Below are positions 37,642 through 45,965 of a stretch of DNA of 64,000 bases, in pieces. Position 1 is the first letter of the stretch, and each line of letters opens with the position of its first letter. Position numbers and translations under genes: made by a program. The notes below the pieces were generated by a model. It did not search any database. It was given only the letters and a program-made list of their open reading frames with translations, and had not been told where the DNA came from. Source of the DNA: Methyloversatilis sp. XJ19-49 (GTDB taxonomy: Bacteria > Pseudomonadota > Gammaproteobacteria > Burkholderiales > Rhodocyclaceae). The stretch spans positions 95,068 to 159,067 of the forward strand of contig NZ_JANINI010000008.1 of NCBI RefSeq assembly GCF_024580145.1. Direction: 5' to 3'.

Positions 37642-38997
37642 ATGAAAATCCGATTTCTGGGCGCCGCCGGTACGGTGACCGGCTCGCGCTATCTGCTGAC
37701 GCACGAGGGGCACTCGCTGCTCGTGGATTGCGGCCTGTTCCAGGGCGTGAAGAACATCCGCAGTCGCAACTGGAAGCCATTTCCGGTCGATGCGGCCGGG
37801 CTGTCGGCCGTTGTGCTGACGCATGCCCATCTCGACCACTCCGGCTACCTGCCGCGGCTGATGCGCGAAGGCTTCGACGGACCGGTGTGGGCGACGCCGG
37901 CCACGCGGGAACTGGTGGACATCCTGCTCGAGGACAGTGCCCATCTGCAGGAAGAGGACGCGCGTCACGCCAACAAGTATGGCTACAGCAAACACCATCC
38001 GGCCGAGCCACTGTACACGGCAGATGACGCGCGCCACGCGATGACGCATCTGCGCAGTACGGGCTTCGGCGAGCCATTCACGATCGGCCCCTATCGTGTC
38101 ACCTTCCAGCGTGCCGGGCACATCCTCGGCGCGGCCAGCGTCTGCATCGAGTGCGCTGGGCAGCGCATCACATTCAGCGGCGATCTCGGGCGACCGGACG
38201 ACCCGGTGATGCACGCTCCCGAACCGTTGCCCGACACCGACTGGCTGGTGGTCGAGTCGACCTATGGCGACCGCCTGCATCCCGAACATGACCCGTTCGC
38301 CACGCTGGCCGACATCGTCAGCCGCACCGCGGCGCGCGGCGGCACGGTTCTGCTGCCGTCATTCGCGGTCGGCCGCGCCCAGACACTGATGCATCTGCTG
38401 GCCACGCTGATCGACGAACGGCGCATTCCCGACCTGCCGGTATTTCTCGACAGCCCGATGGCGATCGACGTAACCGGTGTGTTCCGACAGTACCGCCACG
38501 AGCACCGGCTCAGCCAGCAGGCGTGCGACCGCATGCGTGACGCGGTCACCTTCACCCGGAAGCCGGAGGAGTCGGAAGCACTGTCGGGCAACCGATATCC
38601 CAAGGTGATCATCGCGGGCGCCGGCATGCTCAATGGCGGCCGCATCCTGCATCACCTGCTGGCGTTTGGCGCCGACCCGCGCAACACGGTCGTGATCGCC
38701 GGATACCAGGCCGAAGGCACGCGCGGCGATGCGCTGCTGAAGGGCTCGCGCAGCCTGCGCATCTTCGGCCGCGATGCGCCGATCGCTTGCGAAGTGGCCA
38801 AGGTTGACGGCTTGTCGGCGCATGCCGACTACCGCGAGATTCTTGACTGGCTGCGCCCGGTCGGGCGCGTGCCGCGCCGTGTATTCGTGACGCACGGCGA
38901 GGCAGCTGCGGCGGACAGCCTGCGCCAGAAGCTCGAGCACGAACTGGGGTGGTCTGCCGTGGTGCCCGAACAGGATGAAACCTATGTGCTCGACTGA
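37642..38997 (+). CDS. Metallo-beta-lactamase / beta-CASP RNase-like protein
   Basis: 451 residues. Zinc motif LTHAHLDHSGYL (motif 2), a further His in RAGHILGA (motif 3), FSGDLGRP with motif 4 Asp, then the beta-CASP insertion (VESTYGDRLHPEHD, LLPSFAVGRAQTLMHLL) and the C-terminal motifs GLSAHADYREILDWL and FVTHGE. Such proteins (YSH1/CPSF73-like) are RNA endo/exonucleases; this one lacks an RNase J-type C-terminal domain. RNA is the likely substrate but is not shown here. GGAG lies 10 bases before the ATG. Confidence 0.9.
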   Translation: MKIRFLGAAGTVTGSRYLLTHEGHSLLVDCGLFQGVKNIRSRNWKPFPVDAAGLSAVVLTHAHLDHSGYLPRLMREGFDGPVWATPATRELVDILLEDSAHLQEEDARHANKYGYSKHHPAEPLYTADDARHAMTHLRSTGFGEPFTIGPYRVTFQRAGHILGAASVCIECAGQRITFSGDLGRPDDPVMHAPEPLPDTDWLVVESTYGDRLHPEHDPFATLADIVSRTAARGGTVLLPSFAVGRAQTLMHLLATLIDERRIPDLPVFLDSPMAIDVTGVFRQYRHEHRLSQQACDRMRDAVTFTRKPEESEALSGNRYPKVIIAGAGMLNGGRILHHLLAFGADPRNTVVIAGYQAEGTRGDALLKGSRSLRIFGRDAPIACEVAKVDGLSAHADYREILDWLRPVGRVPRRVFVTHGEAAAADSLRQKLEHELGWSAVVPEQDETYVLD

Positions 38998-39015
38998 CCA
39001 CCGGGCTGTGGGCAC

Positions 39016-39834
39016 ATGGATCCGGTGGCGGGTCGTGTGAAGGTGCAGCGGGCGTGCCGCGTTGCAGCCGTGGCCTGTTCGCTTTGGCTGGAAGGCGTCG
39101 CGCACGCTGATGTAGCGGACGTTGCGGCGACCATATCGTTCGCCGCGATCGTCGTGGCTTCCGCTGCGCCCGAGCCCGTGGTCGATCCCGGCGCGGTCTG
39201 TCCGCCGACCGACGGCTGCCCGGCCTGTCCGCCGCCGCAGATCGTCTGTGCCTCGCCGCCTGATCGTGTTCCCGGCCTGCCACCGGATGAACGTGTCTGG
39301 GTCCGATGGGGCAAGGATGCATCCGGCGCGCTGCTCGGCATCCTGTTGGGCACGCTGCTGTCGCTCTACGTGACGGTGGTGTTCGACCGCTACAAGCGAT
39401 TCCGCGAAACGCTGATCGACATCGCTCAGGCGCGTCTGCATCACGATGCCTACCCGATGGGCGTCACCGGACTGCAGCCCGTGCGAGACGCTGCGGTCGC
39501 CTACGCCCAAGTGCTCGAGCGCAAACAATGGACGCTCGATACCGACGGCCATCACGACGCGGCTGCCGAGGTCGGCAGGTTGACCGCATTCGCGCGGCTG
39601 TCCGCGCTGTGCATCGAAAACCTGCTGAATGGCACCACCCGCGGACTGACGCCGGATGCCTACCTGGCGGCCTTCCAGAGCGAATACAACCGGATCAACG
39701 GCCAGCATTTCGTGCAGTTCGAACAGCGCCTTTCGCCGGATCGGGGCGCCTTGCTGCGACTTTGGCCGCGCCCGCCGGCACCGGTGGCGCGCAAGGTCGT
39801 TTCGGTTGACTTTTTCGATCTGCTGCTCGGCTGA
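39016..39834 (+). CDS. Uncharacterised exported/membrane protein
   Basis: 272 residues; I recognise no family. A possible signal peptide (about 12-31, ending VAHA), a proline- and cysteine-rich stretch with Cys62, Cys68, Cys71 and Cys78 (CPPTDGCPACPPP), one clear transmembrane helix (~103-123, GALLGILLGTLLSLYVTVVF), then a ~150-residue mostly helical soluble domain. The four cysteines could form disulfides or bind a metal if exported. It starts 18 bases after the RNase-like gene, so the two may be co-transcribed. Confidence 0.6.
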   Translation: MDPVAGRVKVQRACRVAAVACSLWLEGVAHADVADVAATISFAAIVVASAAPEPVVDPGAVCPPTDGCPACPPPQIVCASPPDRVPGLPPDERVWVRWGKDASGALLGILLGTLLSLYVTVVFDRYKRFRETLIDIAQARLHHDAYPMGVTGLQPVRDAAVAYAQVLERKQWTLDTDGHHDAAAEVGRLTAFARLSALCIENLLNGTTRGLTPDAYLAAFQSEYNRINGQHFVQFEQRLSPDRGALLRLWPRPPAPVARKVVSVDFFDLLLG

Positions 39835-39870
39835 TCCGGTCAGGCGGTGCCCTTTGTCGAGCAAGGACGA

Positions 39871-39903
39871 GAAAAGGGCTTCGCACCCTGCGGCGCGAAG
39901 CCC
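39871..39903 (-). terminator. Terminator of the PEP-CTERM gene
   Basis: Stem GGGCTTCGC / GCGAAGCCC with a 10-base loop; on the minus strand it is followed by TTTTC. It lies 43 bases past the stop of the PEP-CTERM gene. Confidence 0.7.
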
Positions 39904-39946
39904 CTGAAGTTCGCGCGAACCGAAGCCCGCGCGAGGTGCTGCGTGC

Positions 39947-40852
39947 TCAGGCCTTGCGCATGCGGCGGCGCGCCATCAGGCCGATAAGACCGAGACCCGA
40001 CAGCAGCATGCCCCAGGTTTCGGGTTCCGGAACCGGCGCCATGAAGGATGCAGACGTGAAGCCGCGCAGGTTGGCGTTCAGTGCGCCATTGAAGGTCGCC
40101 AGACCGGTGCCGAGGTCGATCGAGTAAAGACCGCTGTCGCCGTTGTCCAGCGTCAGTGCCGCCCAGCCCATGCCGCTGGCGTCGATTTCGAAACCGTTGG
40201 CGCCGATCACGTTGCCCGAAATGCCGAGTGATCCGACGGTCGTGATGGTCGGCGCGTTGAACGCGGTCGGTGCGAGGTGGAGCGTATCGGTCGTGGTGTT
40301 CAGGTAGTACAGCGCAGTCGATGCCGGGCCACTCATCGCCGAGGCGTCCGAGTTGGTGTAGGCGACGGCGCTGAAGCCGGACGGGACGACGCTGGCGGCA
40401 TTGCCGACGACACCCGTATCGACGTTGATCGCCAGATTCTGACCGACGTTGCTGACGTAACGCAACGACCCTGCTCCGGCGAAATCGGCCACCGGATTGA
40501 AGTCGATGCCGTAGGACAGTGACGGGTTGACCAGCGGGGTGTCGAGTGCCGCCATGAAGGTGGCCATGCCGCTCGACACGTCAAGCGTATAGATGCGGTT
40601 CAGGCTGCTGACGCCATACACCATGTTGTTGCTGGGGCGCAGATCGATGCCGAGGATGCGTTCGCCGGCGCCGAGGCCGGTGATCGACGTGAAGGTGGCG
40701 GCCGAACTGTTGCTGCTGCTGATCATGCCGATTTCATTGCCGGTCGTCAGACCGATGAATTCGGCAGCACTGGCCGGCGTTGCAAGGGCGAGCGCGACGG
40801 TGGATGCCGCTGCCAGAAGGGATGTTCTGTACTTCCGGGTTTTTTCGTACAT
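39947..40852 (-). CDS. PEP-CTERM sorted protein with DUF4394-like repeats
   Basis: 301 residues from ATG 40852, with GGAGAGG upstream. Signal peptide (~1-32, ending ASA), an extracellular body of beta-propeller-like repeats (LTTGNEIGMISSSNSS, GIDLRPSNNMVYGVSSLNRIYTLD), and the C-terminal sorting signal VPEPETWGMLLSGLGLIGLMARRRMRKA given here as its parts: VPEP motif, hydrophobic helix, basic tail. PEP-CTERM proteins are processed by an exosortase (EpsH), which is not in the window; the class is linked to exopolysaccharide and biofilm. Function of this one is unknown. Confidence 0.88.
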   Translation of the reverse strand: MYEKTRKYRTSLLAAASTVALALATPASAAEFIGLTTGNEIGMISSSNSSAATFTSITGLGAGERILGIDLRPSNNMVYGVSSLNRIYTLDVSSGMATFMAALDTPLVNPSLSYGIDFNPVADFAGAGSLRYVSNVGQNLAINVDTGVVGNAASVVPSGFSAVAYTNSDASAMSGPASTALYYLNTTTDTLHLAPTAFNAPTITTVGSLGISGNVIGANGFEIDASGMGWAALTLDNGDSGLYSIDLGTGLATFNGALNANLRGFTSASFMAPVPEPETWGMLLSGLGLIGLMARRRMRKA

Positions 40853-41044
40853 GTCTGACCTCTCCGAAGAAAATGGTTGGGGAAATGGACGGGACCGCAA
40901 CTCGAGAGCGCGTCGTCATTCCCTCTACTCGGCAGAGGCCAAAACGGATGCAGGCGTCACAGAACTTTCATGTTTCGTGGCACAAAAATCTGCGACGGGG
41001 AAAAATCGTTCTTGATCAGCCGTATGGGTGGTTGATCCGAAGGT

Positions 41045-41488
41045 TCAGATCCGCGGTGGCGGCTCGTTGATCAGCGCCCAGAAAACGCCCAGGTTGGTCA
41101 CAGTGCGCGAAAACTGGTCGAAATCCACCGGTTTCACAACGTAGGCGTTGATGCCCAGGTCGTAGCAGCGGCGCAGGTCCGGATCTTCGCGCGAAGAGGT
41201 CATGATCACTACCGGAAGGGTGCGCAGGCTGTCGTCGCGGCGCATTTCGACCAGCATGTCGATACCGCCCATGCGCGGCATGTTCAGGTCGAGCATCATG
41301 AACAGCGGTTGGCCACCCTCGCGCGCGGCGAAGCGGCCGCGCTTGTAGAGGTAGTCCAGCCCCTCGACCCCGTCGCGAACGATGACGATATCGTTGGCGA
41401 GCTTGAGTTCTCCAAGGCTGAGCAGCATCAGTTCGACATCGTTGACGTTGTCTTCGACAACCAGAATGTCACGCAAGTGCAGGGACAT
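41045..41488 (-). CDS. Rcp1-type single-domain response regulator
   Basis: 147 residues, a receiver only. Phospho-Asp in FMMLDLNMPRMGG, acidic pocket VVEDNVNDVEL, conserved Thr/Ser in VVIMTSSREDPD and Lys in YVVKPVDFDQF. The long alpha1 insert and C-terminal extension (NLGVFWALINEPPP) are of the Rcp1/phytochrome-partner type. Its start overlaps the end of the histidine kinase by 20 bases, so the two are almost certainly partners. Confidence 0.9.
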   Translation of the reverse strand: MSLHLRDILVVEDNVNDVELMLLSLGELKLANDIVIVRDGVEGLDYLYKRGRFAAREGGQPLFMMLDLNMPRMGGIDMLVEMRRDDSLRTLPVVIMTSSREDPDLRRCYDLGINAYVVKPVDFDQFSRTVTNLGVFWALINEPPPRI

Positions 41489-42668
41489 CGCTTGCTCCTG
41501 TGAGGGGATTTGCAGAACGCTCCGCTGCGGCACGGATCCGCCGCGGCAAGGCGACGAAGAAGCTGGCACCTGCATTGGTTTCGCCGGTGGCCCAGACGCG
41601 GCCACCATGGCGCTCCACGATGCGCTTCACGTTCGCCAGTCCGATACCGGTGCCTTCGAATTCACTCGAATGATGCAGACGCTGGAACACGCCGAACAGT
41701 TTGCCTGCATATTGCATGTCGAAACCGGCGCCGTTGTCGCGGATACGGAAAACGAGGTCGTCGCCGCTGTCGTCGATGCAATCGACTTCGATCACTGCCG
41801 GCGCACGGTCGCGCGAATACTTCACTGCGTTGGCCATCAGGTTGTAGAAAACCTGGTAGAGCAGCTTCGGATCGGCCTGTACATCCGGCAGCGCGCCGAT
41901 TTTAAGCTCGACGACACGGCGGTCCATGTCGGGGGCGAGCTCTTCGGCGACTTCGGCGATCAGCGTGTTCATGTCGCAACGCTCGCGGCGCATCTCGGTG
42001 CGGCTGGCGCGTGAAAATGCGAGCAGGCCTTCGACGATATCGCTCAGGTGATGCACTGATGCCCGGATGCGCTCGATGTAGCGCTGAGCCGGGTGGTCAG
42101 GCGGTGCCGGGTGCTTGTCGGCCAGCGCGCGGGCGAACCCTTCGATGTGCCGCAGCGGACCGCGCACGTCATGAGAGATGGCGTACGACAGCGATTCGAG
42201 TTCATCGATCTGCTGCTTCATCTGGCTGTTCAGCGTGCGCAGTTCGGCTTCGTACTGCTTGCGGCGGGTGATCTCGGCCTTAAGTTCGGTGTTGGCCCGG
42301 CTGAGCGATTCGGGACTGGGCAGCGACAGCGCGATCGGGATCAGCCGCCACAGCATGATGGCGGTTGCGATCGACACGCCTGCGGTGAAAAGACGCAGCC
42401 AGCCGTCCAGCCAGAAATCCGGATACCACAGCGTCCAGATGTCCATCACGTGGGTCAGGCCGCAGGCCATGATGAAGACGCCGAACATCACGAAGATCGG
42501 TCCGAAACTCAGGTCCTCGCGACGGCGGACGAAGGACCACAACGTGATGGGTATCGAAAAGTAGGCGAGGACGATGAGCACGTTGGCCACTACGTGCAGC
42601 AGCAGCAGATCCTTCTGCCAGGAAAAACAGTAGCCGTGAGGCAACAGCGTCTGCAGGTCGTTCACCAT
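41469..42668 (-). CDS. Ethylene-receptor-like (ETR1-type) sensor histidine kinase
   Basis: 399 residues. Three transmembrane helices (about 21-47, 57-79, 91-111) match the ETR1 sensor core: AYFSIP (Tyr36, Pro40) and FIMACGLTHVMDIWT with Cys69 and His73, equivalents of ETR1 Cys65/His69 that bind copper. Asn29 sits where ETR1 has Asp25. A short coiled coil leads to HisKA (LSYAISHDVRGPLRHIEGFA) and an ATPase domain (NLMANAVKY, DNGAGFD, GTGIGLANV). The ligand is unproven; bacterial homologues are common and one cyanobacterial member binds ethylene. A receiver-only regulator follows. Confidence 0.88.
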   Translation of the reverse strand: MVNDLQTLLPHGYCFSWQKDLLLLHVVANVLIVLAYFSIPITLWSFVRRREDLSFGPIFVMFGVFIMACGLTHVMDIWTLWYPDFWLDGWLRLFTAGVSIATAIMLWRLIPIALSLPSPESLSRANTELKAEITRRKQYEAELRTLNSQMKQQIDELESLSYAISHDVRGPLRHIEGFARALADKHPAPPDHPAQRYIERIRASVHHLSDIVEGLLAFSRASRTEMRRERCDMNTLIAEVAEELAPDMDRRVVELKIGALPDVQADPKLLYQVFYNLMANAVKYSRDRAPAVIEVDCIDDSGDDLVFRIRDNGAGFDMQYAGKLFGVFQRLHHSSEFEGTGIGLANVKRIVERHGGRVWATGETNAGASFFVALPRRIRAAAERSANPLTGASDVPALA

Positions 42669-42741
42669 GTCAATTGCCTCGTGGTCTCAATCGTGGATGG
42701 CACTGCCTCTTCCATCATCGTAAGACCCCAGCGAACGTATT

Positions 42742-42758
42742 GGTTGCAGTCAGCAACC
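42742..42758. other. Small hairpin between PilZ and kinase genes
   Basis: GGTTGC-AGTCA-GCAACC in the 133-base gap. No T run, so its role is unknown. Confidence 0.35.
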
Positions 42759-42801
42759 TAACGATCTTCAATACGGCGTGAATTCACATGTCTAGACCAC
42801 G

Positions 42802-43560
42802 TTACTCGACGCCTCGCGCACTTGTACGCTCCTGCTCGATGCGCAGGATGTAACGCTGGATCAAGGCATCGGCGGTGGCCGGCAGGCCGATGAACTGGCA
42901 ACCCGCGCGCAACTCGCTGCCGCTGCGCTCGGTGACGCGGAACATGTTCCGCACCTGCAGCGTGGCGGTGATGGTGCCCAATTCGGGCAGCATAATCTGG
43001 CACTGGTCGATCAGGCTGTCGACCGACAGATTCAGACTGCTCGGCGGCGCCACGACGGCCAGGCCTCCGCCCGAAATGTCCACGATGTTTGCCTCTGTCA
43101 TGCGTCCGTTGCCGTCACCGGTCGGGATCAGGCAGCGCAGGCGCGGATTGGGCGGCACGATGAGGCGATAGTAGTCACGCCGCTGCAGGCGCAGCATGCG
43201 CGTCGGCAGCGGAATCTCCAGCGCCCGGCCACCCTCGAAATCGACTTCGCGGCAGCGCGGCACCATGAATTGCACCTTCACCTTTTCCAGCGAGGTGAGG
43301 CAGACGAGGGGTGAGGACTTGAGCGCCCTTTCGAGGTGTTTCTCGTCACGCGGCGCATCGAACACCACGGCACCGCGCGCTTCGTCGATGTCCAGTACAG
43401 CCGTCAGAAAGGATTCGTTCGAACGGCCGGCATAGACCGAGATGTTGGCCTTCTGGTCCTTGATCGCGCGCAGGTAGAACAAGATGTCGGTCGTGCCGTC
43501 CAGCACGTAGCGGGCGAAGTCGTCGGCTTCTAGCAGATCGAACCGGATGTCCTCGGTCAT
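42802..43560 (-). CDS. YcgR-type PilZ c-di-GMP effector
   Basis: 252 residues: an N-terminal YcgR-N-like domain (~15-115) and a PilZ domain (~125-245) with the c-di-GMP motifs RRDYYR (RxxxR) and DISGGGLAV (D/NxSxxG). YcgR proteins brake the flagellar motor when c-di-GMP is high. Its place in a flagellar gene block with two diguanylate cyclases fits. Confidence 0.9.
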   Translation of the reverse strand: MTEDIRFDLLEADDFARYVLDGTTDILFYLRAIKDQKANISVYAGRSNESFLTAVLDIDEARGAVVFDAPRDEKHLERALKSSPLVCLTSLEKVKVQFMVPRCREVDFEGGRALEIPLPTRMLRLQRRDYYRLIVPPNPRLRCLIPTGDGNGRMTEANIVDISGGGLAVVAPPSSLNLSVDSLIDQCQIMLPELGTITATLQVRNMFRVTERSGSELRAGCQFIGLPATADALIQRYILRIEQERTSARGVE

Positions 43561-43626
43561 GGAATGCGTCCTGTCGGTGTGCCGCGTCTGCTTGCGCAGG
43601 ACTGCGGCGGTGCGTTGTAGGGTAGG

Positions 43627-43926
43627 TCAGGCAGGCGCCCTGATGGTTGATGGCGGAGCGGCGTTCAGCCCCTTTTCGACACGATAGATCCACGCCAGCA
43701 GTTCGGCTACGGCGACATACAGTTCGGGCGGGATGCGCTGGTCTAGATCGAGCCCCATCAGCAGCGCGACCATTTCACGCGATTCATGTACGAAGACGCC
43801 GGCTTCCCGTGCACGCCGGATGATTTCGTCGGCCACCAGCCCTTTGCCCTTGGCCACGACGCGCGGCGCGGCATCACCGGCACCGTACGCCATGGCGACC
43901 GCCTGGGCGCGGGCAGATTGCGTCAT
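43627..43926 (-). CDS. Short FlhB C-terminal-domain-like protein
   Basis: 99 residues resembling only the cytoplasmic domain of FlhB/YscU (APRVVAKGKGLVADEIIRRAREAGVFVHESREMVALLMGLDLD in parts, then YVAVAELLAWIYRVEKG). It has no transmembrane region and lacks the NPTH autocleavage site. Stand-alone proteins of this kind are often encoded with a FliK-like gene, as here (4-base overlap). It may modify the export substrate switch; the mechanism is unknown. Confidence 0.8.
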   Translation of the reverse strand: MTQSARAQAVAMAYGAGDAAPRVVAKGKGLVADEIIRRAREAGVFVHESREMVALLMGLDLDQRIPPELYVAVAELLAWIYRVEKGLNAAPPSTIRAPA

Positions 43927-45104
43927 GCCAGCACCTGCGCGTCAGCGGGATCGGACGTGTTGTCCTCGGCCGACCCGGTCATATCACCTTCGACGACAGG
44001 TGCTGCATCGACGAAGGTCACCTGACCCAGACGCAGTCCGGCGTCGCTCATGCGCTGCTGCAGCTCCAGCAGGGCGCCACCCATGCGCAGCCGCGCATCC
44101 GGATCACTGGAAAAATTGAGTGCGATACCGTGGTCGCGCCACAGCGTAAGTGACGTTTCGACTTCCCCCAGACCGGGCAGCACCAGGCGCAGGCGCGAGG
44201 TCCAGGGTACATCGGCGTCTGCCTCTGCAGCAACCTCGTCGGCGCGTCCGTCGGCGCGCGGGTCGTCGATCTCGATCTTCATCATCTGCCCGGGCCAGGC
44301 AAGACCTTCCCAGGCGAGCGAGTGCTGTGCCAGGCCCAGCAATTGGTTGTGCACCAACGGTCGCAATTCGGCTGGCGTTGCGGAATCTGCGCGCGCGGGC
44401 TCGGCCCGCTCCGGGGCGGGTGCGTCGCTGACCTGTGCGAATTCTGCGCCGGACCGTGCGAGCGTTGCGGTATCGGCGCGCTGCGGGGTGGCTGGCGTCG
44501 CACGGATCGGGGGGTCAAAGGCACGCTGAGGTTCGCGCTCTGTGGATTCGATCGTGCGCTCGCCGCTGACCCACTGCGCCTGGTGCGACTCGTAGAACAG
44601 GCCGCTCTGGCCGATCGCGTTGGCCAGCCGGCCGGCGATAAGTGGCGTTGCAGCGGCATCGGTCACATTGGCGCTCGCGCGCAGCATCGCCGGATCAATC
44701 AGCGCTTGCCCGGCGGACAGGCGAGTCGGTGGTGGCGCGGGCCGGTCGAGCAGGGCGCTGATCGCACGCGCCGGCTGGCTGATGCTGACATCGGCAGTTT
44801 CGCCGGCCGCGGACTCCGGGACCAGCGTGGCAATGAGTGTCTGCGCATTGCGCGCAACGTGCGTGAGGGTGACCGTGCTGCCTTCGCGCGCGCCCTGCGG
44901 CAGCTGCAGCGTGACCATCTGGCCGGCCACCTGAGCGCGCGCGCGCCCGTCCTGCAGGTTCTGGATGATCTGGGCGGTGTAGCGTTCGCCGGGCTGGAAT
45001 TCAGGCAGCTGTTCGCCGATCGGGCTGACCGGACCGGCGACCTGTACCGAGCCGCGGGCCAGTTCCGCAAGACGTTGCGAGATGCCCGGCAGCAGGTTGT
45101 TCAT
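43923..45104 (-). CDS. Second FliK-like hook-length control protein
   Basis: 393 residues; long Ala/Pro/Arg-rich N-terminal part, then a Flg-hook-like C-terminal domain (~290-365: WTSRLRLVLPGLGEVETSLTLW and DARLRMGGALLELQQRMSDAG). Sequence is clearly diverged from the fliK at 27449. Coupled by ATGA-type overlap to the short FlhB-like gene, suggesting the two work together. Whether it measures hook length, filament cap or some other export step is not known. Confidence 0.78.
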   Translation of the reverse strand: MNNLLPGISQRLAELARGSVQVAGPVSPIGEQLPEFQPGERYTAQIIQNLQDGRARAQVAGQMVTLQLPQGAREGSTVTLTHVARNAQTLIATLVPESAAGETADVSISQPARAISALLDRPAPPPTRLSAGQALIDPAMLRASANVTDAAATPLIAGRLANAIGQSGLFYESHQAQWVSGERTIESTEREPQRAFDPPIRATPATPQRADTATLARSGAEFAQVSDAPAPERAEPARADSATPAELRPLVHNQLLGLAQHSLAWEGLAWPGQMMKIEIDDPRADGRADEVAAEADADVPWTSRLRLVLPGLGEVETSLTLWRDHGIALNFSSDPDARLRMGGALLELQQRMSDAGLRLGQVTFVDAAPVVEGDMTGSAEDNTSDPADAQVLA

Positions 45105-45108
45105 GTGT

Positions 45109-45408
45109 TCAGCCGTTTTCGGCCCGGCCTGCCGGCAGCTTGCCGAGGAACACCTTGACCTGGGCCATCCAGGGTTCGACGTGGCGGCGCACTTCGGCGT
45201 CGTGGGCGAGTATCTGTTTCATCAGCGCAACCTTGCGGGCACGCTCGGAGGGCGAAGTCGCCTCTTCGTCGTTGTCGGCGATGCGCTTGCGCAGCGCGAA
45301 CACGTCGAGTTCGAGCGTGACCAGGCGGTCCCAGTCGTTGGCGCGCGCGGCATCGACCATGTGACTGGAGATCTGGTGCATGTCTTCGAGCAGGGGCAGT
45401 GAATTCAT
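45109..45408 (-). CDS. fliT: FliT-like flagellar export chaperone
   Basis: 99 residues, all helical: LPLLEDMHQISSHMVDAARANDWDRLVTLE, then DVFALRKRIADN, and C-terminal EPWMAQVKVFLGK. FliT binds FliD (cap) and keeps it soluble and, in enterics, regulates FlhDC. The DWDRLVTLE pattern and position next to fliS-fliD support the call. 110 bases separate it from fliS with nothing recognised between. Confidence 0.8.
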   Translation of the reverse strand: MNSLPLLEDMHQISSHMVDAARANDWDRLVTLELDVFALRKRIADNDEEATSPSERARKVALMKQILAHDAEVRRHVEPWMAQVKVFLGKLPAGRAENG

Positions 45409-45518
45409 GTCGTCGGGCCGTCGTGCAGGAGGTACCGGTTAGTCAATGAGCGTACAGGCGGGCAGCAGTTCGGAGTCGCACATGTAAGTGGTAATTACCG
45501 TGCAATTTCCGCTTTTGC

Positions 45519-45932
45519 CTACATGGGCGCGCCTTGCGACAGCTTCTGCCTGATTTCTTCCCAGGCATCCTTCAATTCGCCCAGCAGGTGACTGACTTCT
45601 TCCAGTGCTGCGCGGTCGTTGTGGGCATTGGCATGCAGCAGGCGCGCGCACATGTAGTCGTAGAGCGCGTAAAGCCGCTGCGCCAGTTCGCCGCCGGCAT
45701 CCAGATCCAGGCTCACCTTGAGACCGTTGCCGATGATGTCGATGGCGCGCGAAATCGACAGGCCCTTGCCGGCCGTTTCGCCCATTTCCATCTGGTGGCT
45801 GGCCGTGGATACCGACATCAGCGCGCCGTCGAACAGCATCAGGATCAGCAGGTGCGGATCGGCTCCAGCCACCCGGGTTTCCATGCCGACCTGTGCGTAA
45901 GCCATGTGCGGATTAGAAAGCGATGCAAACAT
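45519..45932 (-). CDS. fliS: Flagellin chaperone FliS
   Basis: 137 residues. Four-helix-bundle chaperone that binds the C-terminus of flagellin. Seen: MAYAQVGMETRVAGADPHLLILMLFDGAL, the central KGLSISRAIDIIGNGLKVSLDLDAGG, and ALYDYMCARLLHANAHNDRAALEEV. Standard size and position after fliD. Confidence 0.94.
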   Translation of the reverse strand: MFASLSNPHMAYAQVGMETRVAGADPHLLILMLFDGALMSVSTASHQMEMGETAGKGLSISRAIDIIGNGLKVSLDLDAGGELAQRLYALYDYMCARLLHANAHNDRAALEEVSHLLGELKDAWEEIRQKLSQGAPM

Positions 45933-45965
45933 GAAAGTCCCTTTTTCCCGGTCGTGGTCAGTGCG

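Noticed and set aside
43627..43926. Truncated flhB pseudogene
   Set aside because: It has its own start, translational overlap with the FliK-like gene and a family of similar short proteins; more likely a functional short protein.
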